64,000 bases of DNA. It comes from Rhynchosporium graminicola (lineage: Eukaryota > Ascomycota > Leotiomycetes > Helotiales > Ploettnerulaceae). Shown one piece after another: positions 10,136-22,900 of the stretch. The translations under genes and the position numbers were made by a program. The notes under the pieces were generated by a model. The model was not told where the DNA came from. It saw only the letters and a program-made list of their open reading frames with translations, and did no database searches. Every line of letters begins with the position of its first letter. The first letter of the stretch is position 1. Location of the stretch: positions 440,084 to 504,083 of the forward strand of contig FJUW01000045.1 in the NCBI GenBank assembly GCA_900074885.1, given 5' to 3'.

Positions 10136-13100
10136 GGAGGGGTTTGGGTTTTCTTGCTGCAGTTTTGTGGTTTGATTTAGGGCAGGATCGCGCATGGATG
10201 GCATATGGGCTTTGCCAGGTCTTACACGAATAGCTTCACAATGGAATAGCGGTTCACCATGGCCAGTATGTGGTTTGTACGAGACGTGAGAATGAAGGGT
10301 TGGCTTTTTGGTCGACCAAGGGCATACACATGAAAGGCTCGCATGGGTGCAAGAATGGAGGAGAAATTGAGAAACTGGCATTGGTAGGGCGAGGTTGGAG
10401 TTGCGATTAGAGACATTGAGTTCTGCATCGCGTCTATTCTGGTGTAAGTGTGGATTGCGCACTTTGACGCGTGCGGTGACATAACAAACATCACCTTGGG
10501 GGCTCTATTACCGATCAGAAACAAGTCTAGCTTTCTGAAAGGCAGTGGCAACAGCGGTGCAAGTGCATGTGTCTTTTCGTCGAGTTCAAATGCTCCCGGA
10601 TTAAGCATCTGACGAGTCACATCCTTAACGACGATGAAGCGTTAAATCGTACCTGGCTTTCTGCGACCTCTGCCACCCACAACAGCTTCTGCAGCATTTG
10701 ACTCCCGGATGGGATGGAACTAAGTGTAGGTACAGTGCCGAGTTGAGATGCTCGTTTTTGATCACTTTTTTTCACAGGCGTCGCAAAATGACCCTCTTTC
10801 GCACCATACCCAGTGACTGTTAAATTACGCTTCAGAGTTCTGATCCTGGGCAACCCATCCAGATCTTGGTACCCTACCAATTGTGAGCCAGGAAAGAAGT
10901 CGTTGAATGGGGCGTGCATACCTGACGACTAGCCCTTTGTCAAGATTTATGATCACAAAAGCCAGAGGCAGCTTTCAGCGATCTTTTTCTTCCTCTGACT
11001 TTGTATCTTCCTGCTGGGCTACTCAGAGCTGCGGCCTCCTAAGTTGCGGCGTGCTAATTTGCAAACAATCCGTTATTTCGTCCATGCAGTGCAAGTTGTG
11101 GACACATTGTTCAAGACAATTAAATTTCAGTGTCTTGTCGCTCGCTTCGTCCAAAGCACTGGAATGGGATCCTCTCTTTATCGGTGACAGGACAAAGTGG
11201 CAGACAGGGCAGTTTGCAACTGAGCCTTTCAAAGTCGCCAGGGAGTTCGAGCTTTATTTACTAGAGTCTCATTAATAACGTCATAAAATGCTCGTCGACT
11301 TTTATTGAATATAAGAATTCAAAGCCATGGAAAAGATCGGCACCTCTTTTCGAGGCGAAATTAGCATCGCTTGAATCATCCAACTTGTGGTCTTACTTGA
11401 CAAAATATGGCTCCAAATGGGTTGTAAAGCTTTGAGTCATCCTGAAACTGATCATGCAAATAATATCTATGAGACGTTGATAGCCGGATCGATGGTGGTT
11501 CAAAAGTATGATGAAGCGGACTGTGAGGACACTCCAGGTAAAAATGGCCAAGTATGGCGAAGGTGCTGATGGTGTTGGCCAATTGCGCCACATTGAGGAC
11601 CGTTTCAGGGAGAACGCTCTTGTGGAACTTCACAGGATACGTGTGGACATCTCACCCGCTGAGTACGTTGTACCAAGGGATCCACGTGCTGTTTGAGAAC
11701 TAGTTGGGCAGTACAGTGGTCACCGCAACGAGAAACTATAAGTTAAGTAATAATATTAGGAAAATTAAATTCATTCTTTACTCAGAAGCATAAGACGAGG
11801 CGGTGGCGACAATAGCAGTAAGGGCAGTAAGGTAATAGAGTCAACTTTTAATTACACAGATACTATGTTTATCTCTATCATGCCAATAGGAGTCTTCGAT
11901 CTGTATTAAACTGTATCGGAGAAGATCTTAGCTGATGGGAGATACCATTGGCTAATTTTAAATATTGGTCAAACATGTCGATAAGCTCAAACACTCAAAG
12001 ACTAACCAAATATTTACTTACCTCCATCACTCCACAAAATAGCGCAGAGCATATTTATTCACTGCCTCGTAGTGATCGGACTCATCGGAGATACTTAAAT
12101 GTAACCAAGCATGCCGGCTGTACTATCTTGTCTGCTTGTATTCCTCGCGAAAGAAAACCTGGCTAAGCGAGAATCAACAAAAAGCGACCTAACGCACTCA
12201 AGCACAACCTTTTCGCAAGTTTCGAGTGTATTGACTTCAACAGCGTTCTCCTCTTCTCACCTACGTATCCCGAGATAACAAATACTTCTTCCGGTCTCTA
12301 CTCTTGTGTAATTTCATTGATCGATTTTCCTAGGAGGGGGCCAGACTGCACGGTCGATTTGGTACATGATGCTCAGTACTTTCTATCGGAAGGAAATATT
12401 ATGTTGACTTCGTCTCGGGTTGTACTTACACCGCCACAATCCAAAAAAAATTAGCAGTGATTTCTTCGCTTTATGCATGACAGAAGGGCTGGTGCAAATC
12501 AAAAGACTTATATACTTCTAGCCTGGGAGAGCTGAACCAGAGAAAACGTTCGTGAGATGATGGCGTACCCAGGAGAGAACTGTTACGAAGATCGAAGCGA
12601 GGGAAGTCGCGATAAGAATGGTGAAGCGTGTTTGTTAGAGAATCAGTGAGGAAGTGTTATTCTGATAATCGAAGCTTGAGTGGAGGCGTGGTTGACATCG
12701 ATTGATCTTCTAAATGCTCAGTAGATATGGCAATTTGCTGGTGCTGAATGGTAGAAGTCAAAAATACCTGACAACTGGCTTCTTCTTCGATGATGGCTCC
12801 GGGAATAAATGTTCTCCTTTCGAGTTGTTTACTTCAGTGACGGCCGAAGGTGTTTTGGGTGACTTTCAATCTTTTATCAGTCCAAATTGCAGGGTAAACT
12901 CTTGGAATATCTGAAGATGAAATAGTCAAGATGAAACGAGGTTTAGTTGTCAGCTTTGTTTCTAGTACAAGACACTTTTCAGGACTTGCAGCTTTGAAAA
13001 AGAGCGGTGGTTGGTTTTGCATTGCAGTTTTGATTCATTTTGATGTGCGTCAGGATATTCTTTCCCGAATCTCTCTATGCGAGATGCTCCTTGGAGGCTT

Positions 13101-13196
13101 CATGACCACGTACCATCCTACCATAGCCATGAATATCGTCACTAGAAATACCAGCACAATTGTGCAGTTAACTGTCCCTGCTTCTTGACCTTCTAG
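10136..13196. other. 3 kb intergenic region, no gene recognised
   Basis: I find no convincing gene between RPL24 and the thioesterase gene. Several open frames of 60-235 residues overlap on opposite strands (for example 9755-10462, 10617-10919 and 10907-11275), but none shows a family motif. Bases 11700-12500 are AT-rich. A non-coding transcript cannot be excluded. Confidence 0.45.
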
Positions 13197-14104
13197 TCAG
13201 AGTGTAGGCTTATCTCCAATAGCTGGTATCCTCTCATTCAAATATTTCTCCACATCATCAATCTCCTCTGGCAACGCCGAATGTCCCAAGCCCCTATTCA
13301 GCACCATTAGCACCCCATCCAATATAAAAACCACAAACCGCACTTACTTATACATCTTCAAATCAACCTTCCACCCCGTTTCCCTCAAGATCTTCGCCGT
13401 CATCTGTCCCCACTCAGGCTTGACCACAGGATCACTATCACCATGACCCATGAAAACCGGTGTTTCCTTATTCGGGCTCTCAGTCGGCACAAAATCTTTC
13501 AACTTGTTATGCAGTAACAGATAACAAGATAAACCGAATATGCCGCCCAGTTTCGTGGGTGCTGTGATGCCAGAGAATATGGACATTGCGCCGCCTTGGG
13601 AGAAACCACCGAGAACAATGCGGTTCGAGGGGATACCGGCTTCGATTTCAGAGGCAATCAGGGTGTGGAAGTAGTCGCGCGATTTGAGGATGCCAGTTTC
13701 GTCTTGGCCGGATTGGAGGTCGCCGAATTCAATCTGTAAAACGTATCAGTTCACAGATCTGTTTGTAATGGGGATCTGCGGTTGATATATAGTAGAAATT
13801 TTGCGCACGGTGTCGCGAGGCCTTACAATATCATACCAGGCTGGCATCTGCATCCCAAAGTTCTGTTATGAAGTCATCAGCGACGGTCGTAATTAGCTGT
13901 TGGGGGGGTGGTACAAACCACGGTGACGGGAATATTGGGGGCGTTTGGGAAGATGAATTTCACTTCGTCGAACTTTTGTCTACGGCGCCAGTTCTCTGCG
14001 AGGGATACCCATCCTGCACCGGAGTCTCCCAAACCGTGGGCCATAATCACTGTTGCTGTATGCTTCTTCACAGCGGGAATGATGAGGGATGATGGTTTGG
14101 CCAT
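13197..14104 (-). CDS. Acyl-protein thioesterase 1
   Basis: A cytosolic alpha/beta hydrolase that removes palmitate from S-acylated proteins such as G-alpha and Ras-type proteins. Four exons (14104-13919, 13862-13827, 13733-13348, 13293-13197) sum to 705 nt, giving 234 residues, close to the family norm. Visible motifs are VIMAHGLGDSGAGW near the N-terminus (oxyanion region), the nucleophile elbow GFSQG with Ser119, the catalytic Asp in GHGDSDPVV, and His in GLGHSALPEE. Exon 2 is only 36 nt (NFGMQMPAWYDI). The frame is complete and nothing is missing. It is divergent from the IVY1-like gene, 475 bases away. Both products act at membranes, though a functional link is only inference. Confidence 0.93.
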
Positions 14105-14579
14105 CGCGGCGGCTGAGGGGTTGTTGTTGATGTGTTCGATTTGAGGTTCAAGGGTTCAAAACGCGAAAGTCTCTAGGTATTCAATGATATGCTCTGAGCC
14201 GTGTGTGAGAGAAGTCTGAGTGAACAGGTTGAAGTCGCTGGAGTATAAGTATGCGACTCGAGGGGTAGTGGAAGCTCAACGTTGAAGTTGCGAAAAGCTG
14301 CAGGGATTCGCTTGCTAATGTATCGCAGGAGGGTTTGTTTACAAGGCAGATAAGGAAGCAGCTGACCCGACTTCAACCAGGGCAACTTTAAACTTCGACC
14401 TGAACCATCCTCCTATCACCAAGTCAAGCGCAATGCTATCTGTCGGATTCTCACCCATGACAAGTTCTTCGATTGCCGGATTTCTTCTCCCTTACATACA
14501 ATTAGAAGCTACACCACTACTCTGCTAAGAGTTAACAACCAAAATACTTCAAACTCCAAGCCACTGGCACGGCTTCAAA
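14105..14579. promoter_or_regulatory. Divergent promoter region, thioesterase / IVY1-like gene
   Basis: An intergenic stretch of 475 bases between divergent genes. No coding sequence or identifiable factor site is seen. The final 60 bases before 14580 are C/A-rich, as is usual for fungal leaders. Confidence 0.45.
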
Positions 14580-16046
14580 ATGTCCACAGACAGCCAACCA
14601 TCCTCTCCATCCGCTCTCCCACCCATCCCCTCCTCACCAACCTACTCATACGCCAGCACCGCAAACCCAATACCCAGCTCCTTCAACCTCCCGTTGCCTC
14701 CACCTCCACGGCCTCCCCACGCCGTCCTCACCAAAGCAGACCTCGAAGCCTCTCAAACAGCTTACTCAGACCTCCTCACAACCGCGAAATCCTATCGTCT
14801 CGCCCTCGCCGCTCTCTCCGTCTCCGCATCGACGTTCGGATCCGCGCTCGAAGCATGCGCCCGTCTAAAAGAAGCAAGGAGTGATGCTATGCCTTCATCA
14901 GCTGCGGGATCAATGACGAACAGTTTCTCTGCCAAAGGGAATTGGACGGCGGACAACTTGATGGCGGCTAGTGGTGTGCATCAGCTTGTTGCGAACCATC
15001 AGCAGATATTGAGTGAGACTGTCTATCGAAGTTTCGAAGTGCCGCTGTTGCATGAATTGGATCAGTGGAGGCGGCGCATGGAAGAGGAGGAGATGAGTTA
15101 TCAAAGAGAGGCGAAGATAATGAGTAAGGAGATTCGGAGGATGGAGAAGGAGGGTTTGAGGTTGCATAAATTAAGGAAGAGGGATGTGGGTGTTTTCAGA
15201 CAGCATTTGGTGCAGTTGACAAGCAGGTTGGATCAGTTGACTAGTTTGAGTGGGGGACACAGTAGGGGCTTGCTGAGAGATTGCCAGGAGATGAGTAAGG
15301 GTATTGTGGAGTGTAGTGCTGGCCTTGTGAGGGCGGAAGTCGATATCTTTGAGGCACTGGCGAGGAAGGGGTGGAATGGTGGTGGGTTGGATGAACTGCT
15401 TGATAAGGGGAGGGATCTCTTTGCGAACGAGGAGAGTGGTACGGCGGACGCACATCCGAATCATGGTGCGAAGATCTTCAGTATCCTGCCGCAGAATAGG
15501 AGTATCCTCGCCAGTGAGGATACTTCAGGGGCGTCGGGTATGCAGCATACAAGACACGACAGTCTATTGGTTGAGGGCTTACCATATCAGAGTCTGACAG
15601 GTGCTGTGTCGGGAGGTCGAGATGCGGATGTCAATAGCATATTTTCGGAGAGAGATATGCCCAGCTCGGCGCTAATGAATAGACCTAGAGGTGTACGACC
15701 GTTCTCACCTACGCCTGGAGAGAGGGTTAAAGATCCACTGGAGAATTACGGAAAGGCTGCTTTGGACGTACCAAAAGAGCAGCATGAGGGCGAGAATGAC
15801 GTGGATAAGAAAAATGCTAAAGGCGAGTCTGGATCTACGAAGACTGTTGTAGCGATTCCGGACCTGACAGCTATTGTAGTGTCTGTGCCGGAAGGTGCCC
15901 ATGTGGAATCTATGGAGGAAAAGGAAGAGAAGGATACGAAGGAAAAAGAGAGGGACAGCAGTGAGAGTGAGAGCGAAAGTGCTAGGAGTGGAAGAGAGAG
16001 GATGCGGAGATGGAGTGTTACGGATGATGGTGCCGTATCTGATTAA
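14580..16046 (+). CDS. IVY1-like phospholipid-binding protein
   Basis: A single-exon frame of 488 residues. The N-terminal 50 residues are Ser/Pro-rich. Residues of about 50-290 form a long helical region beginning LTKADLEASQTAYSDLL, with a conserved SGVHQLVANHQQILSET stretch and charged helices (RRRMEEEEMSYQRE, RRMEKEGLRLHKLRKRD) that resemble the inverse-BAR-type fold of the fungal Ivy1 family. In yeast that family binds phospholipids on the vacuole and interacts with the Rab Ypt7 and Vps33. The C-terminal third is disordered, and the last 70 residues alternate Glu, Lys and Ser. The family assignment is from memory of the domain pattern. A general BAR/IMD-type membrane-shaping protein is the alternative. 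Confidence 0.6.
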   Translation: MSTDSQPSSPSALPPIPSSPTYSYASTANPIPSSFNLPLPPPPRPPHAVLTKADLEASQTAYSDLLTTAKSYRLALAALSVSASTFGSALEACARLKEARSDAMPSSAAGSMTNSFSAKGNWTADNLMAASGVHQLVANHQQILSETVYRSFEVPLLHELDQWRRRMEEEEMSYQREAKIMSKEIRRMEKEGLRLHKLRKRDVGVFRQHLVQLTSRLDQLTSLSGGHSRGLLRDCQEMSKGIVECSAGLVRAEVDIFEALARKGWNGGGLDELLDKGRDLFANEESGTADAHPNHGAKIFSILPQNRSILASEDTSGASGMQHTRHDSLLVEGLPYQSLTGAVSGGRDADVNSIFSERDMPSSALMNRPRGVRPFSPTPGERVKDPLENYGKAALDVPKEQHEGENDVDKKNAKGESGSTKTVVAIPDLTAIVVSVPEGAHVESMEEKEEKDTKEKERDSSESESESARSGRERMRRWSVTDDGAVSD

Positions 16047-16304
16047 TTATATTGTTTGAGCGTGCATAGAATACCCCAAGAAGCATCCATTTCTCGTTGA
16101 TACCACTTACTAGTCACTTTACACTTTTGAATCTATGGCCTTGATATGACAGGACTGGATGATCCACAAGTTCATTATTGTCTTTGAGAATTACCGTGGT
16201 ATTAGAATCTTTCCACCAAACGGTATGTATGTATCTTCCTTGGAAACGCCGTGCTGAAAAAACATAATTCAAGGAATATCAATTCACCGCCTCATTGCCA
16301 GCCA

Positions 16305-17728
16305 TCAGTTCCAATCCGAGTTATCCTTCACGATGCCCAACAAGCCACCTAGTAAACTATCAATAAAAGCCATTATAATCCAATACCACGTAGCATTCTT
16401 GCGATCAAATTCTCCTTGCTCATCCCTCGGCACCGATGACCCGAATACATCAGACGTCAGCGAGCTAATCCAAGGGACCTGATTCAGCATTCGCCTCTGC
16501 CATGACAATGATGCCTGTAGAGCTTGATCGGCAGGAAGGAGTTGGATGCGTCTCGCTGTGGGTATTTTGCGGCAGTAGAGCTGATCTTCAGGGGATTCTT
16601 CTGCTTGTTGCTGTTGTTTTGTTCGGATCCCGGTCACGGTCGCGGAGGAGGTAGTGGATGCGATTGTGCCGGTGTCGATGGTTTGGGATGAGCTCGAAGA
16701 GCCTGGTGGAGAAATTGATGAATCGCCTCGTCGTAGCTCCCGCATTGCTGGAGTGAAGGATCGGGGTAGGGTAGAGGATGGGCGGCGGGCTGAGCCCATG
16801 TTAAGGCCTGACATAACACCCACGCTCTGAGCTTGGAATTTGGATCCGCCTGGTCCTCTTGCTGCTCCACCGATAGGAACGGGCTCATCTGCAGTTGGTG
16901 GTACTCCACGGTATAGTTCTGCGTAGACGAGGTGGCCCATAATGGTTTGTGGTGACGACTCAACAGCGATTTCTGCGGCGTCTGCGGACTCGAATGTCAC
17001 CTTGATCCAGTGCTCTCCGCCTGCGAACTTGAGAGCTTTCGCTTTCTCTTCTGCTGTCAAGGGTTTCTTTCTGAGTGATGCTTGGTCTCTGAGATCGGTC
17101 TTAAATCGTCGTTGCTCAATAGGTGCATCTCTTGGATAATCCTCGCAGATCCGCCCGGCCAGTCGCTCGTATTCGCGAATAACAGCATACTGCTGCGTGG
17201 AATCAAAACCCCGGAGAATAACCTCTGTTGGCTCCTTGTGAACTTGCTTCGTTGAAAAGCGCGAAGAATTGCCAGTGTTTCCATCGATCTGTACGAGGGC
17301 GCTCGAGCTGATGTTGGGCTGGCTGATTGAGGTGCTCAACGAGGTTTTGCGCTGGGGCGATTCTGGATTCTCTGACGTCCTTTGCGTGAGAAATTGAGAG
17401 AAGATCGCATCGGCGGCTGCCAAAGTAGGATCTTCGCGCTTCGCTGCAGGTGTACCGGTTCTCGATCTTGAGCGTCTTGTTGACTTGCCGAAGGAGCCTG
17501 TTTCGGGGACTGTTCTGCGTATGCGCGAGACTGAAGGATTGACCTCGGTACTGTACAAATAGTCATAGTTAGAGAGAAGTTCCGGGTTAAAGAGCATCTC
17601 ATGAGCCATGGTGGGTTGAGTTGGGTTGTAGATGCGTACCTGGGGTATATCACAGCATATGGTCTTGTTATGCCGTCGTCCCCGATAAATAACTCCTCGT
17701 CTGGGACATTGTGTAGAATCAAAGGCAT
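16305..17728 (-). CDS. NUP53: Nucleoporin NUP53/NUP59 (NUP35 family)
   Basis: A structural nucleoporin of the inner ring of the nuclear pore. Exons 17728-17640 and 17550-16305 sum to 1335 nt, giving 444 residues. The start [19 protein letters not shown] is typical of fungal members, and splicing joins RPYAVIYP to [10 protein letters not shown] across an 89-base intron. Residues 60-80 carry [18 protein letters not shown]. The central MPPN/RRM fold begins [23 protein letters not shown] and contains [18 protein letters not shown]. The C-terminus ends in an aromatic segment ([19 protein letters not shown]) that would make a membrane-binding amphipathic helix. The frame remains open upstream of the chosen exon 2 as far as 17894, but it lacks the family N-terminus, so I prefer the spliced start. 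Confidence 0.9.
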
Positions 17729-18044
17729 GGTAGCGACTGGAATCGAATGTGATACAAGGTTGGGATTGGTTGAGGTGCGATGACTGGAATGCGGAAGTAA
17801 GGAGTGAAGAAGTGTCACTTTTGTAGTCTTCATGTTCACTTGCCAAATGTTCAACATTTCTACGCGAAGTCAACTCAAGCTCTCGCTGTAGCAACGCCTC
17901 GAATTACTTGGCAAAGATGACAGGGATTAGTAACAGGGGCATTTTCTGTACGTTGCGCTAACGTCATAGCTCCTTGGTAGCTCGGAAGAGCTCAACGACA
18001 TCTCATTAATGACCCGACGTCAATAGGAACAGAACTCCATCAAA
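17729..18044. promoter_or_regulatory. Divergent promoter region NUP53 / FMP46
   Basis: A 316-base gap between two divergently transcribed housekeeping genes, so it holds both promoters. No specific site could be assigned. Confidence 0.45.
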
Positions 18045-18603
18045 ATGTTCAGATTTGTAAGTATTGCACCAAAGGCAAAAATTGAGAAATTTGGAGCACG
18101 AATTGAGCAAGGTCTGACTTCACTTTATAACATAGCATAAAACCAAAGATGTTATTACCCTTTTCCACAAGGCAAGCTTACCAGCTTCCATGAAGGTCAA
18201 CAGCCTCTTGAAGCAAGTCTCTGCCAACACCAGCGAGCACGCCACCGAAGACCAGGCCAGTGACCACTCTGTGCAATCCAAGCCAAACCGCCCAGAGTTC
18301 GACCTCGAAGTCACAGAAGAACCTCCTACCCAAGATCAACTAAAGAGCATTCTGGAATATATTGGTGCTCAGAAGGCTAGCACGATCATCAAGGGAGCAC
18401 AGGATGAGGCGGATGCTATGAAGAAGCTCAAGGAAAATGCGGGAAGCTTCCAACCACCGGTGGTATGTTTTCTTTTCCAAGGCAGGAAGATTGATGTGTT
18501 TCTAATAGGTGAATTCTAGGTTGTGGACTGGGCAAATGGAAGAGCGGTCGTAGGAGCCAATGAGTCCGAGATCTTGAAGATGATTGAGAGTCTCCCCAAA
18601 TAA
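18045..18603 (+). CDS. FMP46: FMP46-like mitochondrial thioredoxin-fold protein
   Basis: A small DUF1687 protein with a thioredoxin-like fold and a predicted redox role in fungal mitochondria. Three exons (18045-18056, 18136-18462, 18520-18603) sum to 423 nt, giving 140 residues. The first exon is only 12 nt and encodes MFRF; it joins HKTKDVITLFHKASLPAS, which is the family N-terminus. Later landmarks are EFDLEVTEEPPTQDQLKSIL and the C-terminal block FQPPVVVDWANGRAVVGANE. The frame is intact. The biochemical activity of the family is not established. Confidence 0.9.
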
Positions 18604-19628
18604 GGGGGTGAGACCTGATGATACCAATACCTTGTAATTGTTCGTCCCAAAAGCGTGTGGGTGAGATGCGAAATTGAAGATACCCAACTCATTCAAGAAC
18701 AAAGCTTCGTAATAAGGGTATCTCATCGTGTCATTGCGTGTTACCTCCTAAGCAGTTTTGCTGCGCATTCATATCAATTTTTTGAGAAGATACCTTTCCT
18801 CCACTTTCTCCGGTCCGAAAGCGTTTACTTCCTCTCTTACAGCTGCTTTCATTATTGAACAGAGACTTCGTAAAGTATGCGAATCTTTCCTACCTTGTTT
18901 CCACCGTACTCCTGAGGTTTTCCCCCGAAATTGCTCCTTGTAGTTTGAAAAGTGGTTCATGGCTTCACTCCTTCAGAGCCACACTAAAGGGACCAACTTA
19001 AGATCAGCTCTCCCACCTGCCTTGCCAGTCAGCTTGAACGCGGATTCGAACATGTTGGAGCATCTGTCGGATTGTGTTGCCAAAACTAATTCGTTGATCT
19101 TATTCATGCTCCGTTTCATAAGCATAAAATTACACTTGCCGTTGTTGGAATATTTCTGCATGAGAGAAACCCAGGTATGAAGTCATGCGGACTGAATGTC
19201 ACCATGATGCAACATTTCAAAGCACCAAGGTCTCAGGTTCAGACAATGCGAATCCTATGTTGAGACCGTCAAAGCGGTGCTTTAACGTCTCCTGCAGGTA
19301 TTGCAACTGTGCAGAGCTAGGCATATCTTTCTCAGGTGCGGCTCAGCACGGCAACTCCATCCAAAGTCACGAAAAGGCTACACGGCATAACACGAAGTTA
19401 ACACATCAAAGGCCTTCGATGACTTGACGAGTTACCTAAAACGACACTCAAGGGAAAAACTGACTATGCACATATGGAACAGCTTAGATATCTGCCACCT
19501 CTGGGTCGCTCAGTTGTGCTCTGCTTTGATCAAGCCGACGACATACCTGGGATAGATTGTGGTTTGAAGTGAAGTCTTGTCCAGCGATCAAGGTGAGCTG
19601 GTCCGATTCACCCATTGAATTATTGGGC

Positions 19629-19670
19629 AGAGCCAGAGCAAGAGCCAGAGCCAGAGCCAGAGCAAGAGCT
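19629..19670 (+). repeat. Imperfect AGAGCC/AGAGCA hexanucleotide repeat
   Basis: About seven tandem copies of AGAGCC with AGAGCA variants. On the minus strand it would encode alternating Ala-Leu, but no gene surrounds that frame. Confidence 0.85.
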
Positions 19671-19718
19671 TGCCTGGGCATTTAGCGCCGGCGAGGTAGC
19701 TAAGTATTATCCTCCGTG

Positions 19719-19742
19719 CCTTCCCTTCCCTTCCCTTCCCTC
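19719..19742 (+). repeat. CCTTC pentanucleotide tract
   Basis: About four to five tandem CCTTC units in the presumed promoter or leader of the gene starting at 19936. Such CT-rich tracts are common near fungal transcription starts. Confidence 0.8.
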
Positions 19743-19935
19743 CTAAATATCCGTCCCATTTACTTCCAACCCCACCTGCACCTCAAACCAGGTCCCTCTT
19801 CTCTTCCTCTTTCCCACCACCCAATTTCTTGCCTTCCATACACTTCATCCACATTCCCACGCTCCCCAGCGCCTCAATTCTTTCTCTGCACTTTGCTTAA
19901 TTGTATTTACGTTCGTCCCTGCGATCTGTCTCGCG

Positions 19936-22900
19936 ATGCCTTTTCATCCTCACCCTCACCCTCACCTTCAGAGTGTAATGGCCCTTACGCCTATCCCAGA
20001 GACCAGAACCCCATCCATCTTCGTCGCCCCTCCTTCGATGCCAATTATGACCTCTCCGCTGAGGCAGCTACGTGCTCCTCCAGTTCCTTTCGGTACATCT
20101 CCAATCCGGAGGAATTCTGTGCATAACAATATCACACAGTGTCTCAGGATATTGACAGCGACCTCAAACACACCAAAGCTGACGATATTTATAGTCCCAA
20201 AACCCTCTGCCAGCATGCCGCCAGCGTCGAACGAGGTCACTATGGATTTCTACTACCCACCTCCTCACACGCCTGCCATCTTCTCTACCAAGTACTGCAC
20301 TCGTCACAAGCGTGAGCTGGTCGCACCGTTCCCCATTGCGGTTGTTCGGTCGAACATGAAAGATGATGTCGAAGCCAGAGCCTCGCAGCTTATCGAGGAG
20401 TTTCCCTTTGCTCGGGAAATCGTCGATGTGTCTGGAGACTGGTACGATCTACATCAATTCTTCGATGGTTACGATCTCTGGGTGGAGGGGGCGCGTTTCT
20501 GCTATATGGTTATGTTTGTACTTTGCCGTAAGTAATCTTTCCCAGCCAGGCCTATACCTATGCCTTGAAATGCTACGAGCTTCGGAACAACGGGATTTCT
20601 GAGTGATGAGCTTGCTAACAATTTGCAGGCAAAAATACAGAGCACCGTGAAATTCGCAATGCTCAAATGGCCATCATTGATGAGTTCGCAATGCAATGGA
20701 TCACATCAAATCAAAGCGTCGTCTTGTACGTACCCAACGGGAAGGCGCATCTCCTTTGCCTTTCTCTCAATGTTTCATGAGTCTTTTGAAACATTCCTTC
20801 CAGATTCCTGTTACTTTCTTGACGATGTGTTTACTGATCTCCCCTTGCCTAGGTACAATCCTAGTGTATATCCTATGACGGCACTGATTCCCATCGACGA
20901 TCAATTGGAATTTGAATTTCACGACATGACTCTGGAGCAGATTCAATTTCTGAACGAACGCCTCGACTACCACCGACAGGTCTTGCTTCACGCAAATGCT
21001 ACTCCGCCACGACAGCAACTCACCAACAATCGTCATCACATGCTGCCACAGCATTTTCAGCCTTTGCAACCCGCTGTGCCCGTACCAGTCAACGTCCTTG
21101 GTCGAGCTCAATATCCTCAAAACAAGTTACCCCACTCAACACGAGTTCTCGACCCATCCTTGCCACAAGTATATCGAGCTCATCATGATCCCGGTATGTC
21201 ACTGGTACATCGTCCGGTAAATGGCCAGGAATCTATGCCCCGTAAGTACTATGTGAGGAATCTCATGTCCTTTCCGTATCCCTTTTTTCAATGTCCCATC
21301 AAAGGTTTTGAGACATTGCTAACTCCCATTGCGTAGGTGGATCATTGCAGGGTGAAGATCCGTCTTCTCTTTCCCAGCAGTTCACAGAGCTAATATTCCT
21401 AGGCCGTCAATCTCATGGTCATAGCAGCATTATTGATACCCGACGTCAGGTTACTCCTACTGGCTATCAGAACCAAGCTCATCCCCGAGGATTCAATAAT
21501 GAGCATGGAAATGTGCGACCTCGAGGTTTCTCGAATAGCAGTCAGTATGCTCGCGCTTTCCATGGCAATGTCCAGAGACACGCATCGGATGCGCTGAGAG
21601 GAGGTTCCTCGGGTAACATGTAGGTGATGAGGCAGCCCAGAAGTCCCTGAAAGAAAGTCGCAAGATAATCTCAATACATGGCTACTCCTTTCCTCCAAGG
21701 AAAGGAAAATATTTGTTTTACATTGCTAATTTCTCTATTGCTCAGAACTACGCCACCCCGTGAAGCAGTCTATGTCCGCAATATATCGCCTCGAGATAAC
21801 GGCCCTGTTTCTGTTGGCAATCGAGTAGTTTCTGCACCAACACCCGGCGTACCATTCTATCCTGCAGGCCGTATCACAAGTGGTGGTCATTCTCAAGTAT
21901 TGTCAATAGCAGATCGTGGGACATACAGTCACAATACACGAGTCGGAATCACTTCATATCCCTGGACTGAGAGGCATATGGCCAACGACACCATGACCAC
22001 TCATTACCTCCCAGGCCCCCGAGACTATGATGGCCTTCGCACAATCATGGTAACAGGCCTCGACAGCGATATTGTTTTCAGCCATACACTAAAGGATATG
22101 ATGGAGGAGTGCGGTACCATCAATAGTATTCACTACATGCCTGCAAGTCCCCGTGCCTTTATCATGTAAGTCTCTTCAATATTCGTTTCTGTCGCATCGC
22201 TGACATACCATAGGTTTGTCGAATCGTCTTCAGTACAGCGCGCTATCGCCCGCTTTAACCGAGTGACGTTATCATCAGGCCACAAGCTGCTTGTATCAGT
22301 ACCTGATCAAAAACACCATTCGCGATCGGGTAGTAACACAAGCCAGCATCATCGTGGTGGGGCATACAACTTTGCAGGAAGAATCGAATCCCGCTCACGA
22401 CGTTCATCGATCCGTACAATTGCCGATGTGGTGCAACACCATTCTCAGGTAATGTCACCAGCAGATCGTGGTATGTACAGTAACGATGCACGAGTTGGAA
22501 TGCCTCTGTCGAGCGTTGAGAACGTCCAAAATGCCAACAAGCGTCGCATCGCCTCGCCGAGAAAGTTACAGCAGGGCATCACACCTACGAGAAATAATAC
22601 AAAGAAGGAGAACATGTCGCCGACGAAGAAGGCAGGAGCCGTTGACACAGGAGAGAACATCTCACCGAGAAAGTACCCCAGCAGTGACAAGAGATCCAAC
22701 AAGCGGGGAAGAGGATCTAAGCAAAACACGTAAGTCTCTCCGACTATTATAGGTCATCAATAAACACACCACTGATGATCATACCGTAGCTCAACCCACC
22801 CTACCCCAGCAGTTACGCCTATCAAGTCTATGTCGTCAACTGATCTACAGGACATCAAGAATCTTCAGGTTATCGCTGATTCTTTGAAGATGAAGAGCAG

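Larger units (their letters stand above)
18604..19935. other. Intergenic with tandem repeats upstream of the RRM-protein gene
   Basis: No gene is recognised. The right end has an AGAGCC-type tandem tract (19629-19670) and a CCTTC tandem tract (19719-19742), followed by about 190 pyrimidine-rich bases that look like the 5' leader of the next gene. Confidence 0.5.

Noticed and set aside
9755..10462. 235-codon minus-strand frame opposite RPL24 exon 3
   Set aside because: It lies antisense to a highly conserved ribosomal exon and has no motif of its own.
14910..15464. Minus-strand frames inside the IVY1-like gene
   Set aside because: They are antisense shadows of a long coherent coding exon.
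16305..17894. Reading the nucleoporin as one uninterrupted 529-residue frame
   Set aside because: The upstream part has no family similarity. Starting at 17728 and removing an 89-base intron gives the typical N-terminus and joins in phase.
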